DNA of 64,000 nucleotides from the NCBI GenBank assembly GCA_013176395.1, contig JABMLP010000012.1:1-64000 (forward strand), written 5' to 3'. Numbering within the stretch: position 1 is the first letter of the stretch; each line of letters starts with the position of its first letter. Under the pieces are notes generated by a model. It was not told where the DNA came from and searched no databases. It was given only the letters and a program-made list of their open reading frames with translations. Of the stretch, positions 1 through 12,271 are shown one piece after another. The position numbers and the translations under genes were made by a program. Origin of the DNA: Venturia oleaginea (lineage: Eukaryota; Ascomycota; Dothideomycetes; Venturiales; Venturiaceae).

Positions 1-164
1 CTAACCCTAACCCTAACCCTAACCCTAACCCTAACCCTAACCCTAACCCTAACCCTAACCCTAACCCTAACCCTAACCCTAACCCTAACCCTAACCCTAA
101 CCCTAACCCTAACCCTAACCCTAACCCTAACCCTAACCCTAACCCTAACCCTAACCCTAACCCT
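1..164. repeat. Telomeric repeat array (CCCTAA)n
   Basis: Perfect tandem CCCTAA units run from the first base to about 164, then break into unique sequence. This is the C-rich strand of the TTAGGG telomere repeat used by most filamentous fungi. It shows that base 1 is at or very near a physical chromosome end, with the chromosome extending to the right. Confidence 0.98.
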
Positions 165-1120
165 ATTCTGCAAGGTGGTATAAGGTGAGGATCTGAGTAC
201 GCTCGCGCTCAGAGAGACGTTGGCCTTTCGGCCGCTCAGGATCACGAAATGATTGACGGTTCTTATGCTTGCCAGGCATTTGAAGCTGTATAATGAAGAA
301 TATGAGGTGATAGTAAAGGTAGAGTCTGCTTTATTTTGCTAGCTTCATGACTGAAACAAAATTGACAGGGGGGGTGTCAGCCTGTTCATGCACAGCACTT
401 GTACGGTGGTCCTAGCTATACCAGCCAATGATTGAGGCTTTCGAAAGGACGATTGTGAGATGGAGAGAATTAGAGTTAGGGAAGCATGAATCAACACCCT
501 CGGGTACTTTGTAATTACACTTTATAAAAATACATGAATTTGTAAATTTTCTAATTCGCTCTTCCAAATTACTGTGGCATAGACGCTGAGCAAAAATCAT
601 AGAGTGGTGTTCTAGAAGTTCTAGAAGGTTCGATATAACATCCCCTACTGTCCCCCATGAGATACGCGAGGATCGCCTCTCGCGAATCGGCAATTGAACC
701 GCGACAATAATAGATTACCATGTCTTTTGCCGCGGGACCCGACGAGTTGACCGCGGCGCGAACGAGTCCTTCGAAGCGGAAGAGGAAGATAACGGAGAGT
801 AAACGATTGCGCGACGTCTCCAGGTACGCCACTGCCACTTTTCCTACATCCTGAACGACTCCAGTTGCGACAACATCACTCCGTACACCAGCAAGGCGTG
901 GGTTGCGAGTAGTCTGCCATCGGAAATACCTGGTCTCCACTCTCCTCGCAAGAGGCAACCACAGCTTGAGCATGGCGACAATTCCAGGCCTGGGTGGGGA
1001 CAGCGAGGTCATGGTTAATGGAAGACATCCATTCATTAATATAGTGCCATGGCCTTGCTTGACATCTGCGCAAACTCGATGCGCATAAGATCGCACACGC
1101 TAACTACAAACAAAAACCAG
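165..1120. other. Subtelomeric non-coding stretch; 5' end of the kinase gene
   Basis: I recognise no protein here. No telomere-linked helicase is present. The last part probably holds the promoter and an unresolved first exon of the histidine kinase gene: a branch-like GCTAAC near 1099 and an acceptor ACCAG ending at 1120 precede the first recognisable kinase coding sequence. Confidence 0.5.
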
Positions 1121-4100
1121 ATACTGCCCCAAAGAGCTCCGTGGCTACAATCTCTCATCTTTTTTTGAAGCTCAACCAAATCTCCCTCTTCCTCCCCCTG
1201 GATATATCGCACGCCCTTCACCAGACTCGGCTCTCACAGCATTCGCACAACTGGGTGCATTAAGACTGGGAGCAGCGAGAGCTCTAGTCTCCTTGCTCGA
1301 TGGGCAGAATCAATATATCCTCGCCGAGGCGACAGCATCATTGCCCTTGAGATCAGGCAGAAGAAATGATGTTGAGAAAGAATTATGGCTGGGTAACGTA
1401 CGCATACCACGGAGTGCGGGCATGTGTGAGCTTGTGCTAGAAATGGAAGGCTCTGATGCAATTGTAATCAACGACCTGGCAGAGAACGCCTCAGTGTGCA
1501 ATCGCTCGTACATCAAGGATGGGCCGAAATGGCGATTCTACGCCGGCGTGCCCATGAAGAGTCCGGATGGAGCTGTGATAGGGGCACTCTGTATATTTGA
1601 CGATAAGCCGAGGGAGGGACTATCTGCGGACCATTTGGATATTTTGTATGATCTTGCGGATACAGTAGTGGAACACTTGGTGACATACGGGCTCAGAGAA
1701 GAGAACAGACGTGGAGAAAGGATGGTAAGGGGCTTGACGAGTTTTCTTGAGGGTGCCAGCGAACTCCAACTTAGTAAGAGGGACTTTGAATCTAATCAGG
1801 AAGCTGAACTGGCACCAGCATCTACTACGAACCAAGTACAAAAGCCACCGCTGAGGCGCACAAAGACAGAGGATTCGATTGGGCCTATATCGAGCATATC
1901 GAAACGGGACAATTCACCACAAAAGGTTGAGCTTGGAAATACTTTTCTTCCTCGAGCCAAAACACGAGAGCAATCTGCAACTTCGATCCTGCAAAACAGC
2001 ATCCTTCCTACCAATTCCAAAGCCATGTTCTCTCGGGCAGCGAACATCATCCGAGAGACTAGTGAATTGGACGGTGCTGTAATCTTCGATGCGTCCGTTG
2101 CAGGTGTAGGCGGTCAGCAAAAACGATCTTCTGTGACCAAACCCAGGTCAGACGATGAGCGCCGCAGTTCTGTGACGGACATGAAGAATGAGAATTCTAG
2201 TACTACTGGCGATACCTCATCTTCAGATTCTTCAACCACTTGTCGTCGCAACAACAGGGAACAATGCCAGATCTTGGGCTTTTCATGTGCCGATACGTCG
2301 AGCGTTGCTGGCGATAATGCAAGCACGGGACTACAATCCTTGACGGAGCCTGATCTCAAGAAGCTGCTCAAACTATACAGCAAAGGCAAGATCATCAATT
2401 TTGGCTCAAGCGAGGCAATGACATCCTCGGATGAGTCCACGAAAGAGGAGGGCAGTGCTGAAGAGAACACGATCATGCGGCAATCCAGGAAAAAGGAGGG
2501 AACGAAACGATTGATGGATGTTATCAAGCGTGTTGCACCTGGCGTTCGAAGCATTTGTTTTCTGCCCTTGTGGGATTACGATCGCTCACGCTGGTTTGTT
2601 GGATGTTTGTTTTGGACAACCCAGGCGGATCGTCTTCTGTCACCAACCTTGGATTTGGTCTATCTCAAGGCCTTTGGAAACAGCGTCATGACAGAACTCT
2701 CGCGGCTCAATGCCATTTCATCCAACAAGACAAAGGCAACCTTCGCTGCCTCGATATCGCACGAGCTTCGGTCACCACTTCATGGCATCCTGGGTGGCAT
2801 CGAATTTCTGCAGCAAAGCGAGAATCTCGATCCCTTTCAAAAGTCTATGCTCCATTCAACTTCGATCTGTGGGAAAACTCTGCTCGATACTCTTAACCAT
2901 GTCATGGACTACGCAAAGATTAACGAGATCAACGGCAACCCCAAGTCGCGCACCCAAGTGACCAAGTCGAATTCTGTGCGCATCACATCAAGGCCAGCAC
3001 GAGAGAAGCAAGTTGCCAATGTCGCCGATATCGCCACGATGTTCGACCTCGGTGAGGTGACAGAAGAAGTGGTTGAAGCAGTCTTCGCGAGTCAGTCGTA
3101 CCGTGTGTCTCACAGTGGTCTTGACGACGATCATGCTTCACAGCTTAGGGACTTGGAGCCAAATACGCCCCAGCCGAATATTGGAAATGATGCGGCTCGG
3201 AAACTGGTTCGCATAATCGTGGACATTCCTGCTGTTGATAGTTGGCTAGTTTCCATGCCCGTCGGAGCTTGGCGAAGAATCTTGATGAACCTGTTCGGCA
3301 ATGCCTTGAAGTACACTGATTCTGGTACCATTTTAGTGGCTTTGAAGCAGGTGCAGCAAGAGAGATATCATGGAAAGAACGAGATCAAGGTAGTCTTGAC
3401 TGTCAAAGACACGGGCATCGGCATGTCCCCAGATTTCCTAGCCAACCACTTGTACACTGCCTTCTCGCAGGAGAATCATCTCTCGTCGGGTGTTGGACTA
3501 GGCCTCAACATTGTGCGGCAGATCCTGGAGTCTGTTAGCGGCAACATCGATTTCACGAGCGATGTTGGCTCCGGGACCGAAGTCTCTGTTACACTGTCTC
3601 TGCCTTCCCCAGACAAACCGGCTTCCGACGGTCGAGAAAAAGACACAGATCTTGAGCTCATTCGGCAACGTGTCGCAGGACGGAAAGTGTGCTTACTTGA
3701 CAAAGCTGCAGAGACTTCACAATCGACTGAATACTCGTCTTTTGTCACAACAATGGCTTCCACGTTTCAGGATTGGCTTGGCGTTGAGACCACGATCACC
3801 GGTGATTCGAGCAATCTCTTAGGCTACCATGTTGTCATTTGCACAGAACCATCTTTCGAGTTCCTCGCTTCGATTCGGAAGCAAAGATCAGCAGACGGCA
3901 AGGTGCCTGTCGTGATTTTCCTCACCATCGATGCCATTGAGGCAGCTGCTCTTCGTACCGATGTCCGTGTCACGTCTTTGGAAAGTGTGGTGGAGATTGT
4001 GTCACAGCCGTAAGTCACCCTAATTTTTATGATCCTTGCCTGAAGTTTCTACTGACCGAGACATAGATGCGGTCCTTACAAATTATCTCGGGTCTTGGAT

Positions 4101-4688
4101 CACTGTGTAGATCGATCAGAGTCAATGTTCGAAAATATCGCGCCAGTCCTAGATTCTGTACCGAAACCATCAAAATCCCCGTCAGCTACGCGACAAGCTG
4201 ATCCCTTGGCCGCAAAAGTTTGCACTCCAGAACAACCAGGACCGCTGTTGGACATCTCAAACCGTGAAGCAAGTGCTGAAGGGTTGTCGAAATCAACCCA
4301 TCACATCCTCATCGTGGACGACAACGCAATCAACCGCCGCCTCCTCGTCGCCTTAATGAAAAAACATCAGTACACATATCGCGAAGCAATAAATGGCCTC
4401 GAAGCCGTGAACATATACAAAGACACCATATCGCCCCACTTCGATGTCGTCCTGATGGATCTCTCGATGCCAGTAATGGACGGCATGACCGCTTCAGCCA
4501 AGATCCGCAAACACGAGAGAGACACGAGGTTGGCTCCGACGACAATCATAGCGTTGACTGGTCTTGTTTCTGCGAGCGCGAAGTTGGAGGCGCTGGAGAG
4601 TGGGATGGATTTTTATCTCACGAAACCTGTTAATTTTGGGAGGTTGGTTGAGGTTTTGATTGGGGAGAGGGGGGGGAGGGGGGAATAA
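1121..4688 (+). CDS. Hybrid histidine kinase (GAF, HisKA, HATPase, receiver)
   Basis: Two-component sensor that autophosphorylates on His and relays to its own receiver Asp, and presumably through an Hpt protein to response regulators. The coding frame is open from the acceptor at 1120. It reads the family N-terminus (PSPDSALTAFAQLGALRL) before the GAF domain (about nt 1210-1700). The H-box SISHELRSP is near 2750, the N-box GNALKYTD near 3300, and the G-boxes DTGIGM near 3410 and GVGLGLN near 3490. An intron at 4010-4066 (GTAAGT...ATAG) joins the receiver exon, with ILIVDDN near 4305, the phospho-acceptor in VLMDLSMP near 4450, and the conserved Lys in LTKP. The product is about 1,170 aa. All catalytic residues are present. 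No in-frame ATG lies before the GAF domain, so the true start must be in an upstream exon I could not place. The stimulus is unknown. Confidence 0.9.
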
Positions 4689-4960
4689 TTTTGGGAACCT
4701 TGGTGATGGATTGGATTGGATATATCTGGAGCGGGTTTGTTGAGTACCGATGTATGTATGCTTAATGGGGCAGAACTTGTCAGGAAAGACAAACCCTGCT
4801 TGCACAAATCCTTGGATCAGTCAGTAAGTAATCCGACGGAGGAAGAGGGCGCAATTGCATTGTACAACAGGGAGTAGACGGGTAATAATGCACACCCGAC
4901 ATTATTATAACAGCAAGCGCCACACACTGATAAATGAGATACCCTACAATAGTATATATA

Positions 4961-6792
4961 ACGTATTCCACCATCGAGTGGGTCAACCCATCGAGCGGGT
5001 CAGTTTATGCCAAGACCAGCTGCTCCCTTATCAACACAATATGTCTCAACAACAAAACGCGCAATCATCTAACAGAGAAGGCAGAATCCAGCTTGCCCTT
5101 TCTGCCTACAATACACACCAATTCCGAAGCCTCCGGCGCGCTGCTGAGGCGTTTGATATATCTCCTTCAACATTAACTAGGCGATATAACGGAATTACGT
5201 ATCGCCTAGATACTCGCAACGCCCGACACAAGCTCACTACGACTGAAGAGCAGACAATTGTCCCATACATCCTCGACCTCGATTCGCGAGGATTCGCGCC
5301 CCGGCTGTGTGAGGTAGCAGATATGGCGGATAAACTACTGGGTGTACGCGGTGGAGAGCCAGTAGGGAAAAACTGGGCTGAGAGGTTCATAACGCGCTCA
5401 GATGAGCTCAAGATGGCCTTCAATCGAGCTAAGGATAGGTAGAGGATACTACAGGAAGATCCAGAGATTATTGGCGCGTGGTTCAAGCTCGTTACAGACA
5501 CCAAGGCAAAATACGGTATCCACGACGAGGATACGCACAACTTTGACGAGATTGGCTTCCAGATGGGCGTTATTGGGTCAATGAAGGTCGTCACAGCTTC
5601 TGAAAGACGTACACGGCCTAATTTAATCCAGCCAGGCGATCGCGAGTGGGTTACAGTTATCCAGAGCATCTGCGCCGCCGGGTATGCGACCCCGCCATTC
5701 ATTATCTACAAAGGACGCGTTCATATCTCTGCATGGTATGAGGAGGCAGATATACCACGGAATTGGAAGCTCTCGGTCTCTGAGAACGGCTGGACAAATA
5801 ATGCGCTTGGTCTTGAGTGGTTGAAGCACTTTAACGCGTATACAAAGGCGCGGCAGGTGGGGGTATACAGGCTGCTTATTTTGGACGGCCATGAGAGCCA
5901 TCTCAGCCAGGATTTCAAGGACTACTGCCTCGAAAACAAGATTATAACCCTCTGCATGCCATCGCACTCGTCGCATATACTCCAGCCCCTTGACGTGGTC
6001 TGCTTCTCGCCGTTGAAGCGCAAGTACTCCCAACGCGTCCGGGACTTGGCACGCCGACGCGTGTACCATATCAACAAGGAAGGCTTTCTCCCTGCCTTCA
6101 AAGACGCGTTTTTCGACGTGTTTACGAAAGAGAACTGTCAAAAGGCTTTTGAGGCAGTAGGGCTAGTCCCTATCGACGCGCAGGTGGTGTTGGATCGCCT
6201 TGAAGTACGGCTACGAACCCCGCCAGAAACCCATCTCCCAGAAACGCCGTGGCAGTCCAAGACTCCAAGTAATACTTATGAATTTGGATCCCAATCCAAG
6301 CTCGTAAGCGAGTCTTTTACTCGGTGACCAGTTACTGCGCAGGCAGGCTTTTCCCAGCTTGTTAAGGGCGCTGAATTGATGCTACACCAAAACGCTCTGC
6401 TTGTTGCGCGTAACCGCGAGCTTGAAGAGCAATTAGCAGTAACAACGAACCGAAAATGGCGCAAAAGGAAGTGGATCCAGCAAGGTGGTACTATTGAGTA
6501 TGGGACTGCAGCAGCGCAGGTAGCTGCAGAGGCGTCTATAGCGCCTCAGGGATCAAAGAAGGCTCGTGGTAGTGGTGGTCAAGAAACAGCCCGACCAATT
6601 CAACGGCGCTGTAGGAACTGCGGCGCAGCTGGGCATAATGCGCGAACTTGTAAAAAAGATATCAAGATATCTTCTGAATCAGATAGCAGCACGACGGACT
6701 TAGAATCTATTGTTGATAGCGATTAAATTGAAGAGTCGTAACATAAGTTGGTCGTGCCAAGCCTTTTTGACCCGCTCGATGGTGGAATACGT
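4961..6792 (+). mobile_element. Fot1/pogo-type DNA transposon, copy A
   Basis: The element begins ACGTATTCCACCATCGAG and ends with the inverse, GGTGGAATACGT. It is flanked on both sides by TA (4959-4960 and 6793-6794), the TA target duplication of Tc1/mariner-pogo elements. Length is 1,832 bp with one transposase frame inside. The left end carries two copies of the motif ATCGAGYGGGTCA and the right end carries one. It lies 270 bp downstream of the kinase gene. The transposase has two stops, so this copy is probably not autonomous. Confidence 0.93.
5041..6726 (+). pseudogene. DDE transposase (Fot1/pogo type), two in-frame stops
   Basis: A single frame of about 560 codons from ATG 5041. The N-terminal about 95 residues hold a psq/CENP-B-like helix-turn-helix. 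A DDE_1 core follows with the acidic residues in NFDEIGF, LILDGHESHL and PLDVVCF. The C-terminus has a CCHC knuckle (CRNCGAAGHNARTC). Two in-frame stops interrupt it: TAG at 5440-5442, where copy B reads Gln (CAG to TAG, a RIP-type change), and TGA at 6325-6327, where copy B reads Ser (a C-to-G transversion, not RIP). The remainder is about 94% identical to copy B by eye, except the N-terminal domain, which is strongly diverged. Confidence 0.92.
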
Positions 6793-6794
6793 TA

Positions 6795-7271
6795 TTAGAA
6801 ATACACATCGTATATACACGCGAATCATGCTCAACTATAAAAAAAGATACCTTCTTCCTGTGCGGTACAAGGCAATAGAGTTACTCTTTCACTATTAAAG
6901 ATCACACTACCTTATTTCACTCAAGTATCTGTCAATCGGTTCTTGAATCTCGAATACTCAAGAACCTACCTCTACCAGGAGGACGAATCAAGATTCGGAG
7001 TAGAAAAATACTGCGAAAACAATCGTCCGAGATACAAGTCAAAAGAAGTGCAAGTACTGGACAATAGAGAATCAATTCGAGTTGTATTCATTGACGCCAT
7101 GTTCTCTGCTATGCTCTCTTGGGATGTTCAAACATCCATCATTCTCTTTATCTTATCACCCAACCTAATCAACAGTGATTAGATCCAGGTGTAGCCTCCG
7201 TCCACAATCGGCAGTCATAACACCGACTCTGAATACCAGACTCCTTCATTCTCAATGTCCCGTACGTCAAA
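6795..7271. other. Intergenic, no gene seen
   Basis: Between transposon copy A and the secreted-protein gene. A short open frame (6943-7182) has no recognisable family and I do not call it. Confidence 0.5.
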
Positions 7272-7823
7272 TCACACCTTATTACACTTGAAGCTCTGAA
7301 GACGATTGTCCAGGCCAGTCAGCATCAAATCATCATAGCCAGGACAAGAAATATCCTCGACGTATTCCGCTTGGAAGCCCTGTCCGCATTGCTTGTCCCT
7401 GCTCGTCGTTAGCTTCACTCTCTCCGTGCATTTCACACCACTCCAGCGAGGAAAATATACGTCCAAGCCCAACAATTCAGCCCAGCGGACGGCCCAAAGC
7501 TCGTGATCCAGTCCGGCAGGGACTTGCACCAGCCGTACTCATTTCTAGATGACAGATCGATGTAGGTACAGTCTCCGCTAAACCGTGGGTGTTCGCAGAC
7601 GTAGATCTAGATTCTGGGCATCAGCCAGGTTTGGAAAGATAAAGAGATGACAGGTCAAGGTAGGAAAAAGGGTGGCATGGATAGAAGGAAAGGAGGAAAT
7701 ACTCACACCACCTTGAAAGTTGCTATCGCAGTTGCCGCGGGCAAAGATGGAAGCGGGAGACTGTGGGGCAGCGGCGGAGAGAGTAGCGAGGATGGTGAGT
7801 ATCAGACTCTTGAGAGGTGCCAT
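7272..7823 (-). CDS. Small secreted protein (candidate effector)
   Basis: The start is ATG at 7823. Exon 1 (7823-7707, 39 codons) encodes a textbook secretion signal, MAPLKSLILTILATLSAAA, followed by mature sequence beginning near NCDSNFQGG. It ends at a consensus donor GTGAGT (intron from 7706). The likely acceptor is CAG ending at 7614. Downstream, the frame 7529-7272 encodes several Cys (KCTERV, KQCGQG, ISCPGYDD, FKCNKV) and ends with a stop at 7272. The middle exon(s) are not resolved, because the reading frame after the 7614 acceptor does not run straight into that last segment, so at least one more intron or a frameshift is needed. The family is not recognised. A short, signal-bearing, Cys-containing product in a subtelomere fits an effector-like protein, but that is inference. 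Confidence 0.55.
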
Positions 7824-8679
7824 CGTGATTGCTGTGGTCGGAAGAGGTAGTTTTACTTGGATGGAAGAAGGATGCCGATGAGTTATGGGTGTGAAAGTGA
7901 AAGGAAAGGAGAGAAATGAACAGGCTTTAAAGAAGCTGAGCTCTTCTTGTTGGCAAGTCCGACTACGTGTTGGAGCAGGAGACGTCCGGAGAGCATCGCC
8001 ATTTCCTGAATTGTATCCAAAGCTCCGTGCAACCCATCTATTCTGATCGAGCGAGCGGGCACCTTTGCAGAACGACCTCAATATCACACTCCAGCTCACA
8101 AGACGCAGCTGAGATTTGGAGCAAACACTCATGACGCGGACGAGTTTGACCGTTGAGGATGTGCTATTGGCATTTCATTGTTGGGTTACATGCAGTGTCG
8201 CTGTGAAGCCGAAAATGCCGTCGCTCATGGGAGTATCGTGACTGGCTGTAGTACAATAGCCCCGCCATTTCGGGGAAGCACAAGCGAAGGGTCCAACTGA
8301 TGGAGGCGAATAACATGGCGTCGGGGGGATTTTTGCAACCTGGAGATGTGATGTGCTACTACTGCGACGTGATGAAGACGGTACGACATACGATCAGTCG
8401 TATTTGGCGAACTCCTACCAGATAGCCTGAGTCAACGTCTGAACAGGTTGGATCGATGATGACCAGTCGGTGCGCACTAATGCCGGTGGCCGTGAAGCCT
8501 CTCGAACTTCATGACGACGACGGCAACAGTGAACACAGGCCAAATGCTATTAGCAAATTGAGATGTCAAGGAACGGTGATCTTCTTCTGTGGACACCGAG
8601 TTTGGGCACGTTAGGACGGTTTGTCTGGTAATTAGCAGAGAGTTGTGCACTGAACGTGCCTAGCATAAGGTCACGCCAT
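7824..8679. other. Intergenic, no gene seen
   Basis: It holds the promoter side of the secreted-protein gene and the 3' flank of the PX-associated protein gene. No coding sequence is recognised. Confidence 0.5.
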
Positions 8680-10798
8680 TCAAGCTGTCCATAGCTCTTT
8701 GCCCTTCTCGCCGACAACCTTTTGGAACTTTGGACTCAGCAGTTCTAGAGTCTTACTAACATGTGGTGGATCCGGAACATCGTCCTGGTCGAGCACGCCG
8801 GCAGGGGTATCTCCTGATACCTGCAAGGACGATTGATCAACACCAATTCCTCCAGTCTTGGCTCGCACAGTAGGGTCCTTGCCCGTTCTAACAGGACCTG
8901 ACGGCGTGGCTGGTGTGATCTTGGTGGAGTCTGGTCATGACGTTAGCAATGTCTTGAGGTCGGCACGAGCGACCTACCCATCATGTGCTGCCATTTGGCG
9001 AGATAGATTCCAGGACCCGACGGAGTGCCATCCTCGGCGAGTACCGACCGCATCCGGTCTCTGGAAGATGAATGCAAGGCCATCAAGTAGGCAGCATGTG
9101 CGTCGAGCTCATCCGAAATCTGTGCCTGAGATTCTTCTGGTAGTTCCGAGAACATCTTCTGGAGGTCAGTCGTCATGGCTCCAGCGCCAGAGTGCATGCC
9201 TGCTGGATCTGAAGAGTCTCCTTCCTCTGCGTCGCTCAACCTGAACTGCGAGATTGCCGACTCGGCATAGTCTCTGTATTTCTTGGTCAATTCTTTGCTG
9301 TTCTTTGCGACCTGATGCAGGAAGCGATGGGAGGAACCTTGATGTTTCCGAAGCAATTGGACGAAGTCCTCGACAGTTGGATGTACACGTTTAGGGGTCA
9401 AGCTGCTCTTGCTACTCTTACTGTCCATACTTGATCTTGAGACGGGTCTGCTGGATCCTTTTGAAACCTTTACGAAATCGGTCAGGAAATTTTCGAGATC
9501 CGTGAGGGTACCGCTGAGATCAACGGCCTGGTGAAGGCTACGAATAATAGGATCGTAGGCTGAGATTCCATCCCGAATTGATTGGGTTACTAAGTCTGGT
9601 TGCATGTTGCAAAAGACGGCCAGCAGCTGCTCACGGTCTCGAATGGAGAGCTGGATAGATAGATAGTCCATGGCTTGATCGTGTTGCTTTTCAGACAGGC
9701 TGGCAGTAACCTTTGAGCGGTCAAAGATGGCTTGCGCAATAGATTTGCTCTCCTTCTCGCTCTCGGCTCGTCTCTTTTCCCGCTCAATTCTTGTGGATTT
9801 CATGTGGGTCTTGATGCTGTCGAGATGTTTCTTGCTCGGCGCATCTTTGTGCTTCTCTGCCATTGCTACCTGTTTTTTCAATTCGGCAATATCCCAGCCG
9901 ATGACGGTGGAAACGACCTGCTGCATCAGGTTCATGCCAGCATCCGAAGGGTTAGTTAAGCCAAACCAGCTTGTGACGCTGTTGACGGAGATCTTGGTAA
10001 GTAACAGTTTGACCATGCCATTTATCATTGTAGCAGCGTTTCCAACTCGCAAGGGAGGCCGCATGAGAGCGTATGGAACGAGTTTGTGGATGTTTTCGAC
10101 GACTCGGGTGAGGTAGGGTCCGTCTGGAGAGAGGACCATGATGTAGTGGAGGAAGGTGGCGAGACTAATAGCTGTTAGGAGCGATCTCAGGCAAGATTGA
10201 AGTATACTCACTTTACGAGAAGATACTCGTGAGCACATTTGACCAAATTCCTTTGCTCTTCCAGTTTATCCGTCTCCGAGACTGTCTCGAACAGTTCGTC
10301 CATCATGTGTCCATAGATCAAATCTTGCAAGAAGTCATCCCAGGCCTCGATGACATCGTCTGGATCTGAAAGATCATACTCTTCTGACTTGTCCTTGTGT
10401 TTCGGCTTCTTGGGTAAGCCTCCGAGCACACCTCTCGCGGGGTATTCTATGAGGGTGGATATGGCGGTTGCCAGAGTTCTCCTGGAGCCTAACGTGCCCT
10501 TGTCATAAGATTCCGACAACTCAGCAGCTCCCAGCTGCCTGATAATCGACTGTACTCGCTTCTGCCAGAATTCGGGCTTGACATCCTTCAGTCCTGGGAG
10601 CTGTAAGACGAATCGGTGGAGCAGGGTCTGAAGTACAGGGGAATTCGAGGGCGGCCCATCCGGGTTCTCGAAGGGCGGGCCATAGTCTTCGATGGCATTT
10701 GGGTATTTGAAGCGTTGGATCTCGTCGTGAGTTTCGTGGTGGGTCAGGACGTCGAAGAGAGCGTGGGCCTGCTGCGGGGAGAGAGTTTTGACAGCCAT
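8680..10798 (-). CDS. PX-associated (PXB/DUF3818-type) protein
   Basis: Three exons on the minus strand: 10798-10212, 10164-8978 and 8930-8680, giving 674 aa. Introns are 10165-10211 (GTGAGT...CTAAC...TTAG) and 8931-8977 (GTAGGT...CCAG). Both splices restore the family reading, for example LLVN-LATFLHYIMVLSPDG across intron 1. The N-terminus (MAVKTLSPQQAHALFDVLTH) and the following roughly 250 residues match the fungal PX-associated family related to yeast Ypr097w. These are peripheral membrane proteins that bind phosphoinositides. A charged, probably coiled-coil stretch follows (IEREKRRAESEKESKS), then a Ser-rich linker. I do not see a clear PX core, so it may be a variant with only the associated domains. 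The gene appears intact. Confidence 0.8.
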
Positions 10799-11274
10799 AT
10801 TGATTTGGTAAAGGGGTGTATATTTTCAATCTACAGTGACAACACGGCAGCGATGACGTGAATAGTCGTTGCCCGATAGCCAAGACATTTGCTGCTGACT
10901 AGTAGCGTCCGGGGGTATACACGGCATATACATAGCAGTATATTATAGTATAAGTTATCGTATATCGTATATCGTATAGTATTCTAGGTATCAAGCGAAA
11001 CATCCACTTCCTTTTGCTTTGGTCATATCTACTGATAGGAGAAGCGATATCTGTGTCCAACCCACGGAGACGCTATGGAGAGCGCGCCTCGAATGATTCA
11101 GACGCGTTCAGGGGCGAGACGCGACGGCAGATGATAACCCACGTCGATCATCTCCTCTGGAGGGGTCATCCGAGTAGATGGAATATCATCACCGGCTAAC
11201 TGTTCTCTCTATCACCAACACCCACTCCCATCGTGATCAATTCTCAGTTCAATCTTTCTAAATTTATCATAACC
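10799..11274. promoter_or_regulatory. Divergent intergenic region with AT-rich repeats
   Basis: The PX-associated gene (minus) and the SDR gene (plus) are transcribed away from each other, so this 476-bp gap holds both promoters. An AT-rich run around 10930-10985 contains repeated TATATCG/TATCGTA words. A CT/CA-rich tract precedes the SDR start. No specific factor site can be assigned. Confidence 0.45.
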
Positions 11275-12271
11275 ATGTCCGAAGCCGGCAAATCAGCTTT
11301 TATCACTGGAGGAGCAAGTGGCATTGGCAAAGCCGTCGTGCAGATGCTGTCAGAAAAAGGGTGATGGCCACCTCTACATGGTTCAACCACGACTAAACTG
11401 ACAGCATAACAAGCGTCAACGTCTTCATTGCCGATCATAACACCGTAGCAGCCGAGACCTTGGCCACTGAATTGAACGAAGCAGGAAAGGGGAAAGTTGA
11501 CTTCGCGCACGCCGACGTCTCGGACTGGGATCAGCTTGTCAGAGCATTTGAACAAGCCATTGCCGCATTTGGCAAAATTGACTACGTGTATCCCATTGCT
11601 GGCATTGGAGAACGGAGATGGATGTCAAATAACCCAAATTCACATGGCTGGGAAGCACCAGATCTGAGCGTAAGCTGTCTTCAAAACGAGATAACCAATC
11701 GTTAAGGTCGTTTGCATAGACGCTCGACGTAGATCTGAAAGCAGTCCTCAACACATGCTCTCTCGCTATTCAACACTTTTGCCGTCAGCATTTGAACCAA
11801 CAAGGCTTCAGAGGCAAGATCTTCTGCGTCTCTTCGGTCTGTGGATTTTACGCAGTTCCGACTCTCCCAATATATACTGCTGCAAAACAGTACGTCCTCT
11901 CGTTCCTTTTCACATCCATTCTAATCTGTCAATTAAGTGGTGTCACGGGTTTTGTTCGATCCTACGGTGCACATCTTCCCGCCCAAGGAATCACACTCAA
12001 CGCCATCTGCCCAAACGTGGTCAAAACTGCCATCAGTTCATCCGACTTTTATGACAAATGCGAGGCCAAGAATTTGTTAACGCCGATGCAGAGCCTGCTT
12101 GATCTATTTGAGTCCCTGTTAGGCGAGGACGGAAGATCGGGTCAAATATTCGAGGTTGGACCGCATGGTGTTCAGACGAGGGATGCTCCTGAGCCCATGG
12201 ACGCTGACACAGGAATACTGATGGGCATGTTGAAAGAGAGGGGGAGGATTTTACATCCAGCCACGCAGTGA
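11275..12271 (+). CDS. Short-chain dehydrogenase/reductase
   Basis: Four exons: 11275-11360, 11414-11669, 11720-11889 and 11938-12271, giving 281 aa. Donors are GTGATG, GTAAGC and GTACGT, and each splice keeps the frame. Classical SDR features are present: the Rossmann motif GGASGIGKA at residues 12-20, the acidic position in VFIAD after the second strand (suggesting NAD preference), DVSDWDQ, and the catalytic YTAAK at residues 166-170. The third intron falls directly after that Lys codon and is followed by HGVTGFVRS. It resembles fungal 15-hydroxyprostaglandin-dehydrogenase-like SDRs. The substrate is unknown. The NAG motif is replaced by PIAGIG, common in this subgroup. The gene appears intact. 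Confidence 0.85.

Noticed and set aside
569..1096. 175-codon minus-strand ORF next to the telomere
   Set aside because: It matches no family, overlaps the 5' region of the histidine kinase gene, and has no convincing start context or splice support.
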